DNA of 64,000 bases from positions 186,001-250,000 of the forward strand of contig NZ_JAUJZH010000007.1 in the NCBI RefSeq assembly GCF_030486595.1, in the 5' to 3' direction. Origin of the DNA: Variovorax ginsengisoli (GTDB lineage Bacteria; Pseudomonadota; Gammaproteobacteria; Burkholderiales; Burkholderiaceae_C). The notes under the pieces were generated by a model. It was not told the origin of the DNA. It did not search any database and was given only the letters and a program-made list of their open reading frames with translations. Every line of letters starts with the position of its first letter. Position 1 is the stretch's first letter. The position numbers were made by a program, and so were the translations under genes. Positions 51,649-61,105 of this stretch are shown here, in pieces.

Positions 51649-52494
51649 ATGAAGCCGCTGCGCATCGACGCCCACCAGCACTACTGGTCGCCGGCGCACG
51701 GCGACTATGGCTGGCTGGCCGATACGCCCGCCCTGCACGCCATCCACCGGGACTTCGCGCCGGCCGACCTGGCGCCGCTGCTGGACCGCGCCGGTATCGA
51801 CGGCACGGTGCTGGTCCAGGCGGCGCCGAGCGAGGCCGAGACCTGGCGGCTGCTCGCGCTCGCCGCCGAACCGGCGAGCCGCGTGCGCGCCGTGGTCGGC
51901 TGGACCGCGCTGGACGCCGCCGACGCACCCGCTCGCATCCGCCGGCTGGCGCAGCAGCCGCTGCTCAGGGGACTGCGGCCGATGCTGCAGGACCTGCCGG
52001 ATCCCGAATGGGTGCTCGGCGACGCCCTGCTTCCGGCCTGGGCAGCGATGATCGAACAGGGACTGGTCCTGGACCTGCTCATCAGGCCGCACCAGATCGA
52101 TGCCGCGCGCCGGCTCGCGCTGCGTCACCCGGGGCTCGCGATGGTGGTGGACCATGGCGCCAAGCCCGCCATCGCGGCCGGCGGCTTCGAGCCCTGGGCC
52201 GGCGACATGGCGCGGCTGGCGGCCGAGACGCGGGTCCACTGCAAGCTGTCCGGGCTGGCCACGGAAGCCGGCCCCGGCTGGCGAGTCGACGCCCTGCGGC
52301 CCTATGTCGCGCACCTGCTGCGCCATTTCGGTCCGGCCCGGTTGATGTGGGGCAGCGACTGGCCAGTGTTGAACCTCGCGGGCGACTACGGGCGCTGGCA
52401 GGTCGCCTGCGACGAATGGCTGGCCGACCTGCCGGCCCCGGAGCGGGCCGGTGTATGGGGCACGAACGCGGCCCGGTTCTATGGCATAAAGTGA
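51649..52494 (+). CDS. amidohydrolase-family lactonase (fuconolactonase-like)
   Basis: A 281-residue TIM-barrel metal hydrolase of the COG3618 group, which includes L-fuconolactonase and other sugar lactonases. The first metal motif is DAHQHYW (residues 7-13), VVDHGAKP lies mid-protein, and [13 protein letters not shown] carries the final catalytic Asp. Divergent placement next to the enolase-superfamily gene suggests a lactone-to-acid-to-dehydrated-acid pair. ATG 51649 gives the metal motif at the expected place. The strong terminator at 52500 ends its transcript. Confidence 0.85.
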   Translation: MKPLRIDAHQHYWSPAHGDYGWLADTPALHAIHRDFAPADLAPLLDRAGIDGTVLVQAAPSEAETWRLLALAAEPASRVRAVVGWTALDAADAPARIRRLAQQPLLRGLRPMLQDLPDPEWVLGDALLPAWAAMIEQGLVLDLLIRPHQIDAARRLALRHPGLAMVVDHGAKPAIAAGGFEPWAGDMARLAAETRVHCKLSGLATEAGPGWRVDALRPYVAHLLRHFGPARLMWGSDWPVLNLAGDYGRWQVACDEWLADLPAPERAGVWGTNAARFYGIK

Positions 52495-52499
52495 GCGAC

Positions 52500-52525
52500 G
52501 CGCCGGGATTCCCCGGCGCCTTTTT
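52500..52525 (+). terminator. intrinsic terminator after the amidohydrolase gene
   Basis: GCGCCGGG and CCCGGCGC form an 8-base stem around ATTC, followed by a C and five T residues. It lies six bases after the stop and separates this gene from frmA. Confidence 0.92.
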
Positions 52526-52539
52526 ACTTTCTGCACGCC

Positions 52540-53646
<1,107 letters not shown>

Positions 53647-53654
53647 GCATCGCC

Positions 53655-54566
53655 ATGACGCGGATGCAGCCGCTGCGCACGGTCCGGGCCGGCGTGCTCG
53701 AGGTCGCCTACTTCGAGGCCGGCCCCGCCGACGGGCCGCCCGTGCTGCTGATGCATGGCTTCCCCTACGACATCCACAGCTACGCCGAGGTCGCGCCGAT
53801 GCTGGCCGAGGCCGGCTGCCGGGTCGTCGTGCCGTACCTGCGCGGCTACGGCGGCACCCGCTTCCTGAGCGATTCGACGCCCCGCTCGGGCGAGCAGGCC
53901 GCGCTCGGCGCCGACCTGCTGGCGCTGCTCGACGCGCTGTCGATCCCGCGCGCGCTGCTGGCCGGCTACGACTGGGGCGGGCGCGCCGCCTGCGTGGTGG
54001 CCGCGCTATGGCCCGAACGCTGCGCCGGCCTGGTCTCGTTCAACAGCTACAACATCCAGGACATCGCGAAGGCGATGCGCCCCGAAGTGGCCGAGAACGA
54101 GCACCGGCTCTGGTACCAGTACTACTTCCACAGCGAACGCGGCCGGGCCGGGCTGGCAGCCGACCGGCGCGGCATCACGCGCCTGCTGTGGCGGCTCTGG
54201 TCGCCGACCTGGTCCTTCGACGAAGCCACCTTCGAGCGCAGCGCGGCCGCCTTCGACCATCCCGACTTCGTCGAGGTGGTGATCCAGTCGTACCGCCATC
54301 GCTTCGGCCTGGCGCCCGGCGATCCGGCCTATGCCGACATCGAGGCGCGGCTTGCCGCCCAGCCACCGATCGCCGTTCCCGCCATCACCTTCGACGGCGC
54401 CGACGACGGCGTGCGGCCGGTGAGCGACGCATCCGCGCACGCGCACCGCTTCACCGGCCCGCGATCGCACCGCATCGTGCCCGGCGTCGGCCACAACATG
54501 CCGCAGGAAGTGCCGCGCGTCTTCGCCGACGCGGTGCTCGAACTCCTTTCCGCATCGAATCCATGA
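53655..54566 (+). CDS. alpha/beta hydrolase, epoxide hydrolase/dehalogenase-like
   Basis: A 303-residue alpha/beta hydrolase. MHGFPYD (about residues 34-40) forms the oxyanion region. The nucleophile elbow reads GYDWGG (about D106), an Asp as in epoxide hydrolases and haloalkane dehalogenases rather than a Ser. The closing histidine lies in VGHNMPQE. It sits between frmA and fghA and overlaps fghA by four bases (ATGA), so it is co-translated with the formaldehyde genes. Its substrate is unknown. An alternative ATG at 53664 would shorten the N-terminus by three residues. Confidence 0.8.
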   Translation: MTRMQPLRTVRAGVLEVAYFEAGPADGPPVLLMHGFPYDIHSYAEVAPMLAEAGCRVVVPYLRGYGGTRFLSDSTPRSGEQAALGADLLALLDALSIPRALLAGYDWGGRAACVVAALWPERCAGLVSFNSYNIQDIAKAMRPEVAENEHRLWYQYYFHSERGRAGLAADRRGITRLLWRLWSPTWSFDEATFERSAAAFDHPDFVEVVIQSYRHRFGLAPGDPAYADIEARLAAQPPIAVPAITFDGADDGVRPVSDASAHAHRFTGPRSHRIVPGVGHNMPQEVPRVFADAVLELLSASNP

Positions 54567-55429
54567 CCGACAGCCCCAAGACCCTTTCCGAACACCGCTG
54601 CTTTGGCGGCACGCTCCGCTTTCTCGAACACGACGCGCGCACGATCGGGCTGCCGATGCGCTTCTCGGTCTTCCTGCCGCCGCAGGCCGCCAACGGGCCG
54701 GTGCCGGCCGTGATGTACCTCGCCGGCCTGACCTGCAACGAGGAGACCTTCATGGTCAAGGCCGGCGCCCAGCGGCTGGCGGCCGAACTCGGCCTGGCCT
54801 TGATCGCGCCGGACACCAGCCCGCGCGGACCGGCGGTCGAGGAAATCGAAGGCGCGACCGCCAGCTGGGATTTCGGCGTCGGCGCCGGCTTCTATCTCGA
54901 CGCCACCGAGGCGCCGTGGTCCCGGCACTGGCGCATGGAAAGCTGGATCGTCGACGAGCTGCTGCCGCTGGTGGCACGACACCTGCCGATCGACGGCGAA
55001 CGCATCGGGGTCTTCGGCCATTCGATGGGCGGCCACGGCGCCCTGACCCTGGCACTGCGCCATCCGGGCCGCTTCCGGTCGCTGTCGGCGCTGGCGCCGA
55101 TCTGCGCACCCACCCGGTGTCCGTGGGGCGAGAAGGCCTTCGGCGGCTATCTCGGCACCGACCGCGCGCGGTGGCTGGCGCACGACGCCAGTGCACTGAT
55201 GCAGGCGCAGGCGAAGGCGCCTTACCCGCGAGGGATCCTGATCGACCAGGGGCTGGCCGACAAATTCCTCGCCGACCAGCTGCATCCGCAGCACTTCGAG
55301 GCCGCCTGCGCGCAGGCCGGCCAGCCGCTCACCTTGCGCCGGCACGCCGGCTACGACCACGGCTACTATTTCGTCCAGAGCTTCGTGGCCGATCATCTGG
55401 CGCACCACGGCAACGTGCTGCGGGGCTGA
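54563..55429 (+). CDS. fghA: S-formylglutathione hydrolase
   Basis: A 288-residue esterase-D-type serine hydrolase that releases formate from S-formylglutathione, completing glutathione-dependent formaldehyde oxidation begun by FrmA. The N-terminal YLAGLTCNEETFMVKAGAQR is a family hallmark. The nucleophile lies in FGHSMGGHGA (Ser at about 153), and the triad closes with Asp in ILIDQGLADKF and His in YDHGYYFVQSF. It lies two genes after frmA and is translationally coupled to the gene between them. Confidence 0.95.
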   Translation: MTDSPKTLSEHRCFGGTLRFLEHDARTIGLPMRFSVFLPPQAANGPVPAVMYLAGLTCNEETFMVKAGAQRLAAELGLALIAPDTSPRGPAVEEIEGATASWDFGVGAGFYLDATEAPWSRHWRMESWIVDELLPLVARHLPIDGERIGVFGHSMGGHGALTLALRHPGRFRSLSALAPICAPTRCPWGEKAFGGYLGTDRARWLAHDASALMQAQAKAPYPRGILIDQGLADKFLADQLHPQHFEAACAQAGQPLTLRRHAGYDHGYYFVQSFVADHLAHHGNVLRG

Positions 55430-55433
55430 GCAC

Positions 55434-56030
55434 ATGTCGCCGCCACCGCTGCCCGAACGCGAGGACATCGCCCTGCTCGAACCCTTCGAGGGCCTGGGGC
55501 TGAAGGACATCCGCGTGGTGGCCAGCGCCGAAGACGCGGCGAGCGCCGCCGCGGCCCTGCGCGCCAGCCGGGTGGTCGGCTTCGACACCGAGTCGAAGCC
55601 GACCTTCGCCAAGAACGAGGTCTCGGGCGGGCCGCACGTGATCCAGTTCGCCACCCGCGAGCAGGCCTGGCTGTTCCAGCTGCACCGCAGCGAGTTCCAC
55701 GACACGCTGGCGACGCTGCTCGGTGACCCAGGCCTGACCAAGGCCGGCTTCGGGTTGTCGAGCGACCTGAGCCTGATCCGCCAGCGCTTCGGCGTCGAGC
55801 CGCAAGGCGTGCTCGACCTCGACAGCGAATTCCGCCGTCGCGGCTACCGGCGCTCGGTCGGCGTCAAGACCGCCGTGGCGCTGGTGTTCGAGCGCCGCTT
55901 CGTCAAGTCGCGCAAGGCCACGACCTCGAACTGGGCCAACCGGCAGCTGACCGACGCCCAGCTGCGCTACGCGGCCAACGACGCCTACGCCGCGATCCGG
56001 GTCTTCGACGCGCTGGGCCTGCGCGCCTGA
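55434..56030 (+). CDS. 3'-5' exonuclease, RNase D-like (DEDDy)
   Basis: A 198-residue single-domain exonuclease of the DEDDy class. GFDTESKP (about residues 48-55) has the first Asp/Glu pair, GFGLSSDLSLI the second Asp, and YAANDAYAAIRVF the Y-x3-D motif, so all four metal ligands are present. It lacks the HRDC domains of full RNase D. It begins four bases after fghA and may be co-transcribed, but no functional link to formaldehyde is known. Its 3' end meets the convergent gluconokinase gene. Confidence 0.88.
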   Translation: MSPPPLPEREDIALLEPFEGLGLKDIRVVASAEDAASAAAALRASRVVGFDTESKPTFAKNEVSGGPHVIQFATREQAWLFQLHRSEFHDTLATLLGDPGLTKAGFGLSSDLSLIRQRFGVEPQGVLDLDSEFRRRGYRRSVGVKTAVALVFERRFVKSRKATTSNWANRQLTDAQLRYAANDAYAAIRVFDALGLRA

Positions 56031-56031
56031 T

Positions 56032-56550
56032 TCAGGGCCCGGCCCACCACGCCCGCACCTGCGCCACCAGTTCCGGCAGCGGCGCGGTGGCGTCGACCGC
56101 CAGCACGCCCGGCTCGCCGACCGGGGACTCCAGCGTGGCGAACTGGTTGGCGACCAGGCTGGCCGGGAACATGTGGGCGCCGGCCCGCGCCGCCACCCGG
56201 CGCTCGGCCTCCGCCGGCGTCAAGGCCAGGAAGACGAAGCGCAGTCCGGGCGCGGCCGCGCGCAGCCGCTCGCGGTAGTCGCGCTTCAAGGCCGAGCAGG
56301 TCAATACCGCGCCTTCGGGCCGGCGCGCCAGCTCGGCGCCGAGGGTCGCGAGCCAGCCGGCGCGGTCGGCATCCGTGAGCGCGATCCCGGCGCGCATCTT
56401 GCTGACGTTCTCGGCCGAGTGGAAGTCGTCGCCCTCGATCAGCGGCAACCCGGCTGCCAGCGCGAGTGCCGCGCCGAGGCTGGACTTGCCGCAACCGGAG
56501 ACGCCCATGACGACGGTCGAGTACTGTTTGGGAACGTAAAGCTTAGGCAT
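56032..56550 (-). CDS. gntK: gluconokinase
   Basis: A 172-residue P-loop kinase that phosphorylates D-gluconate to 6-phosphogluconate. The Walker A motif is MGVSGCGKSSLG (about residues 15-26). IEGDDFHSAENVSKMRAG is the gluconate-binding segment, and TCSALKRDYRERLR the LID-like region. These match thermoresistant-type gluconokinases. The gene is divergent from the RND efflux operon and stands alone; it is not near the sugar-acid cluster. Confidence 0.93.
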   Translation of the reverse strand: MPKLYVPKQYSTVVMGVSGCGKSSLGAALALAAGLPLIEGDDFHSAENVSKMRAGIALTDADRAGWLATLGAELARRPEGAVLTCSALKRDYRERLRAAAPGLRFVFLALTPAEAERRVAARAGAHMFPASLVANQFATLESPVGEPGVLAVDATAPLPELVAQVRAWWAGP

Positions 56551-56611
56551 TCACTCAATTGTGTGTCCATCTCTACTTATGATGGCGGCCTTCTTCCAGA
56601 AGTAACAATTC

Positions 56612-59600
56612 GTGTCCATGGTACAGCTTGCCCTGCGTCGTCCGTACACCTTTATCGTGATGGCGATGCTGATCGTGCTGGCCACGCCTTTCGTGCTGCT
56701 GCGGATGGCGACCGACATCTTCCCGGAGATCAACATTCCGGTGATCAGCATCATCTGGAACTACGGCGGGCTGCCGGCGCAGGAGATGGGCCAGCGCATC
56801 GCCGGCCAAACCGAGCGCAGCCTGACGACGACGGTGAGCGACATCGAGCACATCGAGTCGCAGTCCTTGGCCGGCGTGACCGTGATCAAGGTCTTCTTCC
56901 AGCCGACCGCCAACATCGAGACCGCCATCGCCCAGGTCGTGGCCTCGATGCAGACCCAGGTGCGGCAGCTGCCGCCGGGCATCACGCCGCCGCTGGTGAT
57001 CAAGTACTCGGCCTCCAGCATCCCGGTGATCCAGCTCGCGCTGTCGAGCCCGACCCGGCCGGAAAACGCCCTGTTCGATGCCGCCGTCAACCAGCTGCGG
57101 CCCCAGCTCATCACGATCCCGGGCGTGGCCGTGCCCTTCCCCTACGGCGGCAAGAACCGGCTGATCTCGGTCGACCTCGACACCCAGGCGCTGCAGGCGC
57201 GCGGCCTGTCGCCGGCCGACGTGGTCAACGCGGTCAACGCGCAGAACCTGATCCTGCCCTCGGGCACGGCCAAGTTCGGCGCCACCGAATACAGCGTGCG
57301 CCTGAACGGCTCGCCGGAGGTCCTGGCCGGACTCAACGACCTGCCGGTGCGCACCGCGGCCGGCGCCACCACCTACCTGCGCGACGTCGCCAACGTGCGC
57401 GACGGCTTCTCGCCGCAGACCAACGTGGTGCGCCAGGACGGCGTGCGCGGCGTGCTGCTGTCGGTGCTCAAGAATGGCGGCGCCTCGACCCTGGACATCG
57501 TCGCCAACCTGCGCGCCCTGCTGCCGGTGGCCGCCCAGGGCATGCCGGCGGACATCAAGGTCACGCCGCTGTTCGACCAGTCGGTCTTCGTCAAGGCCGC
57601 GGTGCAGGGCGTGGTCGCCGAGGCCGTGATCGCCGCCGCGCTGACCGCCGCGATGGTGCTGCTGTTCCTCGGCAACTGGCGCAGCACGCTGATCATCGCA
57701 CTGACGATCCCACTGTCGATCCTGGCCTCGATCCTGGCGCTCTACGCGCTCGGACAGACGCTCAACCTGATGACCTTGGGCGGTCTCGCGCTCTCGGTCG
57801 GTATCCTGGTCGACCAGGCGATCGTGACGATCGAGAACATCGAGCGCCACCTGCACATGGGCACCGAGCTGAACCAGGCGATCCTGGTCGGCGCCGGCGA
57901 GATCGGCCCGGCCGCGTTCGTCTCCACGCTGTGCATCTGCATCGTCTTCGTGCCGATGTTCTTCCTCTCGGGCGTGGCCAAATTCCTGTTCGTGCCGCTG
58001 GCGATGGCGGTGGTCTTCGCGATGCTGGCTTCCTACCTGCTGTCGCGTACGCTGGTACCCACCCTGGTGATGCTGCTGATGGGCAAGCAGCCGCACGCCG
58101 CGGGCAAAGGCAAGGCCAGCCTGCTGCAGCGCGTCTACCGCAGCTTCGACCGCCGCTTCGAACGGGTGCGGCGCGCCTACACGCTGGTGCTGTCGGCGCT
58201 GCTGGCGCGGCGCGGCCGCTTCATCGTGCTGTTCCTGGGCTTCTGCCTGCTGTCCTGCCTGCTGTACCCGGTGCTGGGCCGCGATTTCTTCCCGAGCGTG
58301 GATGCCGGGCAGATCCGGCTGCACATGCGCGCACCGACCGGCACCCGCATCGAGGAGACCGCGCGCCTGGCCGACGAGGTCGAGGCGGCGATCCGCGAGC
58401 TGGTGCCGAAGGACCAGCTCGAGACCATCCTCGACAACCTGGGCGTGCCCAACAGCGGCATCAACCTCTCGTACAGCAACGCCGGCACCATCGGCACGCT
58501 CGACGGCGAGATCCTGCTGTCGCTGCGCGACGGCCACCGGCCGACCGAGGAGTTCGTCTCGCTGCTGCGCGCCGAGCTGCCCAAGCGCTTCCCGGGCACC
58601 GAGTTCTTTTTCCAGCCGGCCGACATCGTCACCCAGATCCTCAACTTCGGCCTGCCGGCCGCGATCGACGTCCAGTTCAGCGGCAACGACGTCGCCGGCA
58701 ATGCGGCCCGCGCGGCCGAGCTGGTGAAGGCGATCCGCAAGATCCCGGGCGCGGTCGACGCCCACGTCCACCAGCGGCTCGACGGCCCCGGCCTCAACCT
58801 GCAGATGGACCGCAGCCGCCTGCAGCAGTTCGGCCTGACCGCGCAGAACGTCGGCCAGAACGTGCTGATCGCGCTGTCGGGCAGCTCGCAGACCCAGCCG
58901 GCGTTCTGGCTCAACCCGCAGAACGGCGTGGTCTACAACATCGCGGTGCAGACGCCGCAGTACGCGGTCGACTCGCTCGACTCGCTGCTCAATCTGCCCA
59001 TCGGCGGCGGCGGCGCGGCCGGCAACGCACCGCCGCAACTGCTGGGCAACCTGGTGGAGGCGCAGCAGGGGCGGCAGCCGGCCGTGGTGTCGCGCTACAA
59101 CATCCAGCCGGTGGTCGATGTCTATGTCAGCGTGCAGGGCACCGACCTGGCGAGCGTGGCGACCAAGGTGCAGGCGCTGGTCGACGAGATGCGGCCGCGG
59201 CTCGCGCGCGGCCGCCAGGTGGCGGTGCGCGGCCAGGTCCAGACCATGCAGTCGTCGTTCATCGGGCTCGGGGTCGGGCTGGCGATGGCGATCGTGCTGG
59301 TCTACCTGCTGATCGTGGTCACCTTCCAGTCCTGGCTCGACGCCGCGATCATCATCACCGCCCTGCCCGCGGCGCTGGCCGGCATCGCCTGGATGCTGTT
59401 CATCACCGGCACCACGCTCAGCGTGCCGGCGCTGACCGGGGCCATCATGACCATGGGCGTGGCCACCGCCAACAGCATCCTGCTGGTGGCCTTCGCGCGC
59501 GAGCGCCTGGCCGCCGGCATCCCGCCGCTGTCGGCGGCGCTGGAAGCGGGCGCCACCCGGATCCGGCCAGTGCTGATGACCGCGCTGGCGATGATCATCG

Positions 59601-59818
59601 GCATGATCCCGATGGCACTCGGCCTCGGCGAAGGCGCCGAGCAGAATGCCCCGCTGGGCCGGGCCGTGATCGGCGGCCTGCTGTTCGCGACCGTCTCGAC
59701 CTTGTTCTTCGTGCCCGCCGTCTATGCCGAGATCCACAGCCGCCGGGCGCATCGCCAGGCCGCACGCGACGCGGCCGCCGCACCTCATTCGCTCGGGGCC
59801 GCGCCCCAGGAGACCTGA
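56612..59818 (+). CDS. RND efflux pump inner-membrane permease
   Basis: A 1068-residue resistance-nodulation-division transporter with a TM1 start (LALRRPYTFIVMAMLIVLATPFVLL), large periplasmic loops and a 12-helix layout. LALSVGILVDQAIVTIENIERHL is the conserved RND C-motif, and a matching region near residue 950 ends with GAIMTMGVATANSILLVAFARERL. This is an HAE1/multidrug-like permease; the exact substrates are unknown. GTG 56612 was chosen to keep the MSMVQLALRR opening; ATG 56618 is possible. It is the first gene of a three-gene efflux operon. Confidence 0.92.
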   Translation: MSMVQLALRRPYTFIVMAMLIVLATPFVLLRMATDIFPEINIPVISIIWNYGGLPAQEMGQRIAGQTERSLTTTVSDIEHIESQSLAGVTVIKVFFQPTANIETAIAQVVASMQTQVRQLPPGITPPLVIKYSASSIPVIQLALSSPTRPENALFDAAVNQLRPQLITIPGVAVPFPYGGKNRLISVDLDTQALQARGLSPADVVNAVNAQNLILPSGTAKFGATEYSVRLNGSPEVLAGLNDLPVRTAAGATTYLRDVANVRDGFSPQTNVVRQDGVRGVLLSVLKNGGASTLDIVANLRALLPVAAQGMPADIKVTPLFDQSVFVKAAVQGVVAEAVIAAALTAAMVLLFLGNWRSTLIIALTIPLSILASILALYALGQTLNLMTLGGLALSVGILVDQAIVTIENIERHLHMGTELNQAILVGAGEIGPAAFVSTLCICIVFVPMFFLSGVAKFLFVPLAMAVVFAMLASYLLSRTLVPTLVMLLMGKQPHAAGKGKASLLQRVYRSFDRRFERVRRAYTLVLSALLARRGRFIVLFLGFCLLSCLLYPVLGRDFFPSVDAGQIRLHMRAPTGTRIEETARLADEVEAAIRELVPKDQLETILDNLGVPNSGINLSYSNAGTIGTLDGEILLSLRDGHRPTEEFVSLLRAELPKRFPGTEFFFQPADIVTQILNFGLPAAIDVQFSGNDVAGNAARAAELVKAIRKIPGAVDAHVHQRLDGPGLNLQMDRSRLQQFGLTAQNVGQNVLIALSGSSQTQPAFWLNPQNGVVYNIAVQTPQYAVDSLDSLLNLPIGGGGAAGNAPPQLLGNLVEAQQGRQPAVVSRYNIQPVVDVYVSVQGTDLASVATKVQALVDEMRPRLARGRQVAVRGQVQTMQSSFIGLGVGLAMAIVLVYLLIVVTFQSWLDAAIIITALPAALAGIAWMLFITGTTLSVPALTGAIMTMGVATANSILLVAFARERLAAGIPPLSAALEAGATRIRPVLMTALAMIIGMIPMALGLGEGAEQNAPLGRAVIGGLLFATVSTLFFVPAVYAEIHSRRAHRQAARDAAAAPHSLGAAPQET

Positions 59819-59822
59819 TTCC

Positions 59823-59891
59823 ATGAACGCAGCGCCGGGCCGCCCCAAGCCAGTTCGCACCGCAGTGCGGAGCACGGAGGTCAGCCCATGA
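59823..59891 (+). CDS. possible 22-residue coupled leader peptide
   Basis: A 22-codon frame begins at ATG 59823 and ends in a TGA that overlaps the ATG of the membrane-fusion gene (ATGA). It encodes a basic, Pro-rich peptide (MNAAPGRPKPVR...). Most of the frame lies within the decayed repeat copy D, and no strong ribosome site precedes it. It may simply reflect chance coupling or a relic; a role in passing ribosomes to the next gene is possible. Confidence 0.3.
   Translation: MNAAPGRPKPVRTAVRSTEVSP
59832..59882 (-). repeat. decayed REP-like repeat, copy D
   Basis: The gap between permease and fusion-protein genes contains CCGGGCCGCCCCAAG at one side and CGCAGTGCGGAGCACGGAG at the other. These match the two outer parts of copies A-C, with the central GCCCCC/GGGGGC hairpin deleted. 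The GGAGG used as ribosome site for the next gene lies inside it, so the repeat appears to have been absorbed into the operon. Confidence 0.55.
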
Positions 59892-61105
59892 CCGACCAAC
59901 GCCATGCGGCCTTGGGCATCCACCCGATCGCCGCCGACGAAGACGGCGGCCACGACAGCCTGCCCCGCCGGCGCCAGATCGTGCGCAGCACCCGCATCGC
60001 GGTGCTGCTGGTGCTGGCGCTGCTGGCGATCGGCGCCGCGCGCACCGTCTATCTGCGCGTGGCCAACGCCCGCGCCCTGGAAGCCGGCACCGCCGAGCGC
60101 GCCACCCAGTACGTGAAGACCGCCCTGCCCCAGACCGCGGGCAGCGGCCAGACGCTGGCGCTGCCCGGCACGCTGCAGGGCTTCACGCAGTCGCCGATCT
60201 CGGCCCGCGCCAGCGGCTATCTCAAGCGCTGGACCCGGGACATCGGCAGCCGGGTCGAGAAGGGTGAGCTGCTGGCCGAGATCGAGACGCCCGAGATCGA
60301 CCAGCAGCTGTCGCAGGCCGTCGCCGCGCGCCAGCAGGCCGCCGCCGCGCTCGAACTCGCGAAGAGCACGCTGGCGCGCTGGGAGGGCCTGCGCAAGAAG
60401 GACGTGGTCTCGCAGCAGGACCTCGACGAGCGCCGCGGCGCCCTGGCACAGGCCAGCGCCAACCTGGCGGCGGCCGACGCCAACGTGCAGCGGCTGCGCC
60501 AGACCGAGGGCTTCAAGCGCGTGCTGGCGCCCTTCGCGGGCGTGATCACGCGGCGCAACGTCGACGTCGGCGACCTGATCGATGCCGGCGCCGGCAACGG
60601 CGGCCGGGCGCTGTTCCAGCTCGCCCAGACCGATCCGCTGCGGGTCTACATCAATGTGCCGCAGGCCTACGCCCAGCTCGTGAAGGAGGGGCAGCCGGTG
60701 GTCGTCACCCAGTCCGAACTGCGCGGCCAGAGCTTCAAGGGCGAGGTGGCGCGGACCTCGGGCGCGATCGATTCGACCACCCGCATGATGCAGGTCGAGG
60801 TCGCGCTGCCGAACAAGGAAGGCATCCTGCTGCCGGGCGCCTACGTGCAGGTCTCGCTGCCGCTGACGCCCAGCCGCGCGCTCAGCATCCCCGCCAATGC
60901 GCTGCTGTTCCGCGCCGAAGGCACGCGGGTCGCGGTGGTGGACGCCGAGGGCAAGGTGCGGCTGCGCGGTGTCAGCATCGGGCGCAACTACGGCGACACG
61001 GTGGAGGTGCTCGACGGCATCTCGGGCAGCGACCGGCTGGTGCTGAACCCCTCGGATTCGCTGGCCGAAGGCGACCTGGTCACGGTCGCGAAGGAGCCGG
61101 CGTGA
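59888..61105 (+). CDS. RND efflux membrane fusion protein
   Basis: A 405-residue periplasmic adaptor. A cytoplasmic basic tail of about 35 residues precedes one membrane anchor (IAVLLVLALLAIGAA, about 37-51). The lipoyl halves are ISARASGYLKRWTRDIGSRVEKGELLAEIETPE and FAGVITRRNVDVGDLIDAG; between them lies an Ala-rich coiled-coil hairpin (about residues 150-200). The beta-barrel and membrane-proximal domains follow. Such adaptors link the permease to the outer-membrane channel. It starts in the REP-derived gap and overlaps the channel gene by four bases (GTGA). Confidence 0.92.
   Translation: MTDQRHAALGIHPIAADEDGGHDSLPRRRQIVRSTRIAVLLVLALLAIGAARTVYLRVANARALEAGTAERATQYVKTALPQTAGSGQTLALPGTLQGFTQSPISARASGYLKRWTRDIGSRVEKGELLAEIETPEIDQQLSQAVAARQQAAAALELAKSTLARWEGLRKKDVVSQQDLDERRGALAQASANLAAADANVQRLRQTEGFKRVLAPFAGVITRRNVDVGDLIDAGAGNGGRALFQLAQTDPLRVYINVPQAYAQLVKEGQPVVVTQSELRGQSFKGEVARTSGAIDSTTRMMQVEVALPNKEGILLPGAYVQVSLPLTPSRALSIPANALLFRAEGTRVAVVDAEGKVRLRGVSIGRNYGDTVEVLDGISGSDRLVLNPSDSLAEGDLVTVAKEPA

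Noticed and set aside
56573..59953. A 1126-codon antisense frame opposite the RND permease
   Set aside because: Same antisense composition artefact; the plus strand encodes a complete RND permease of family length.
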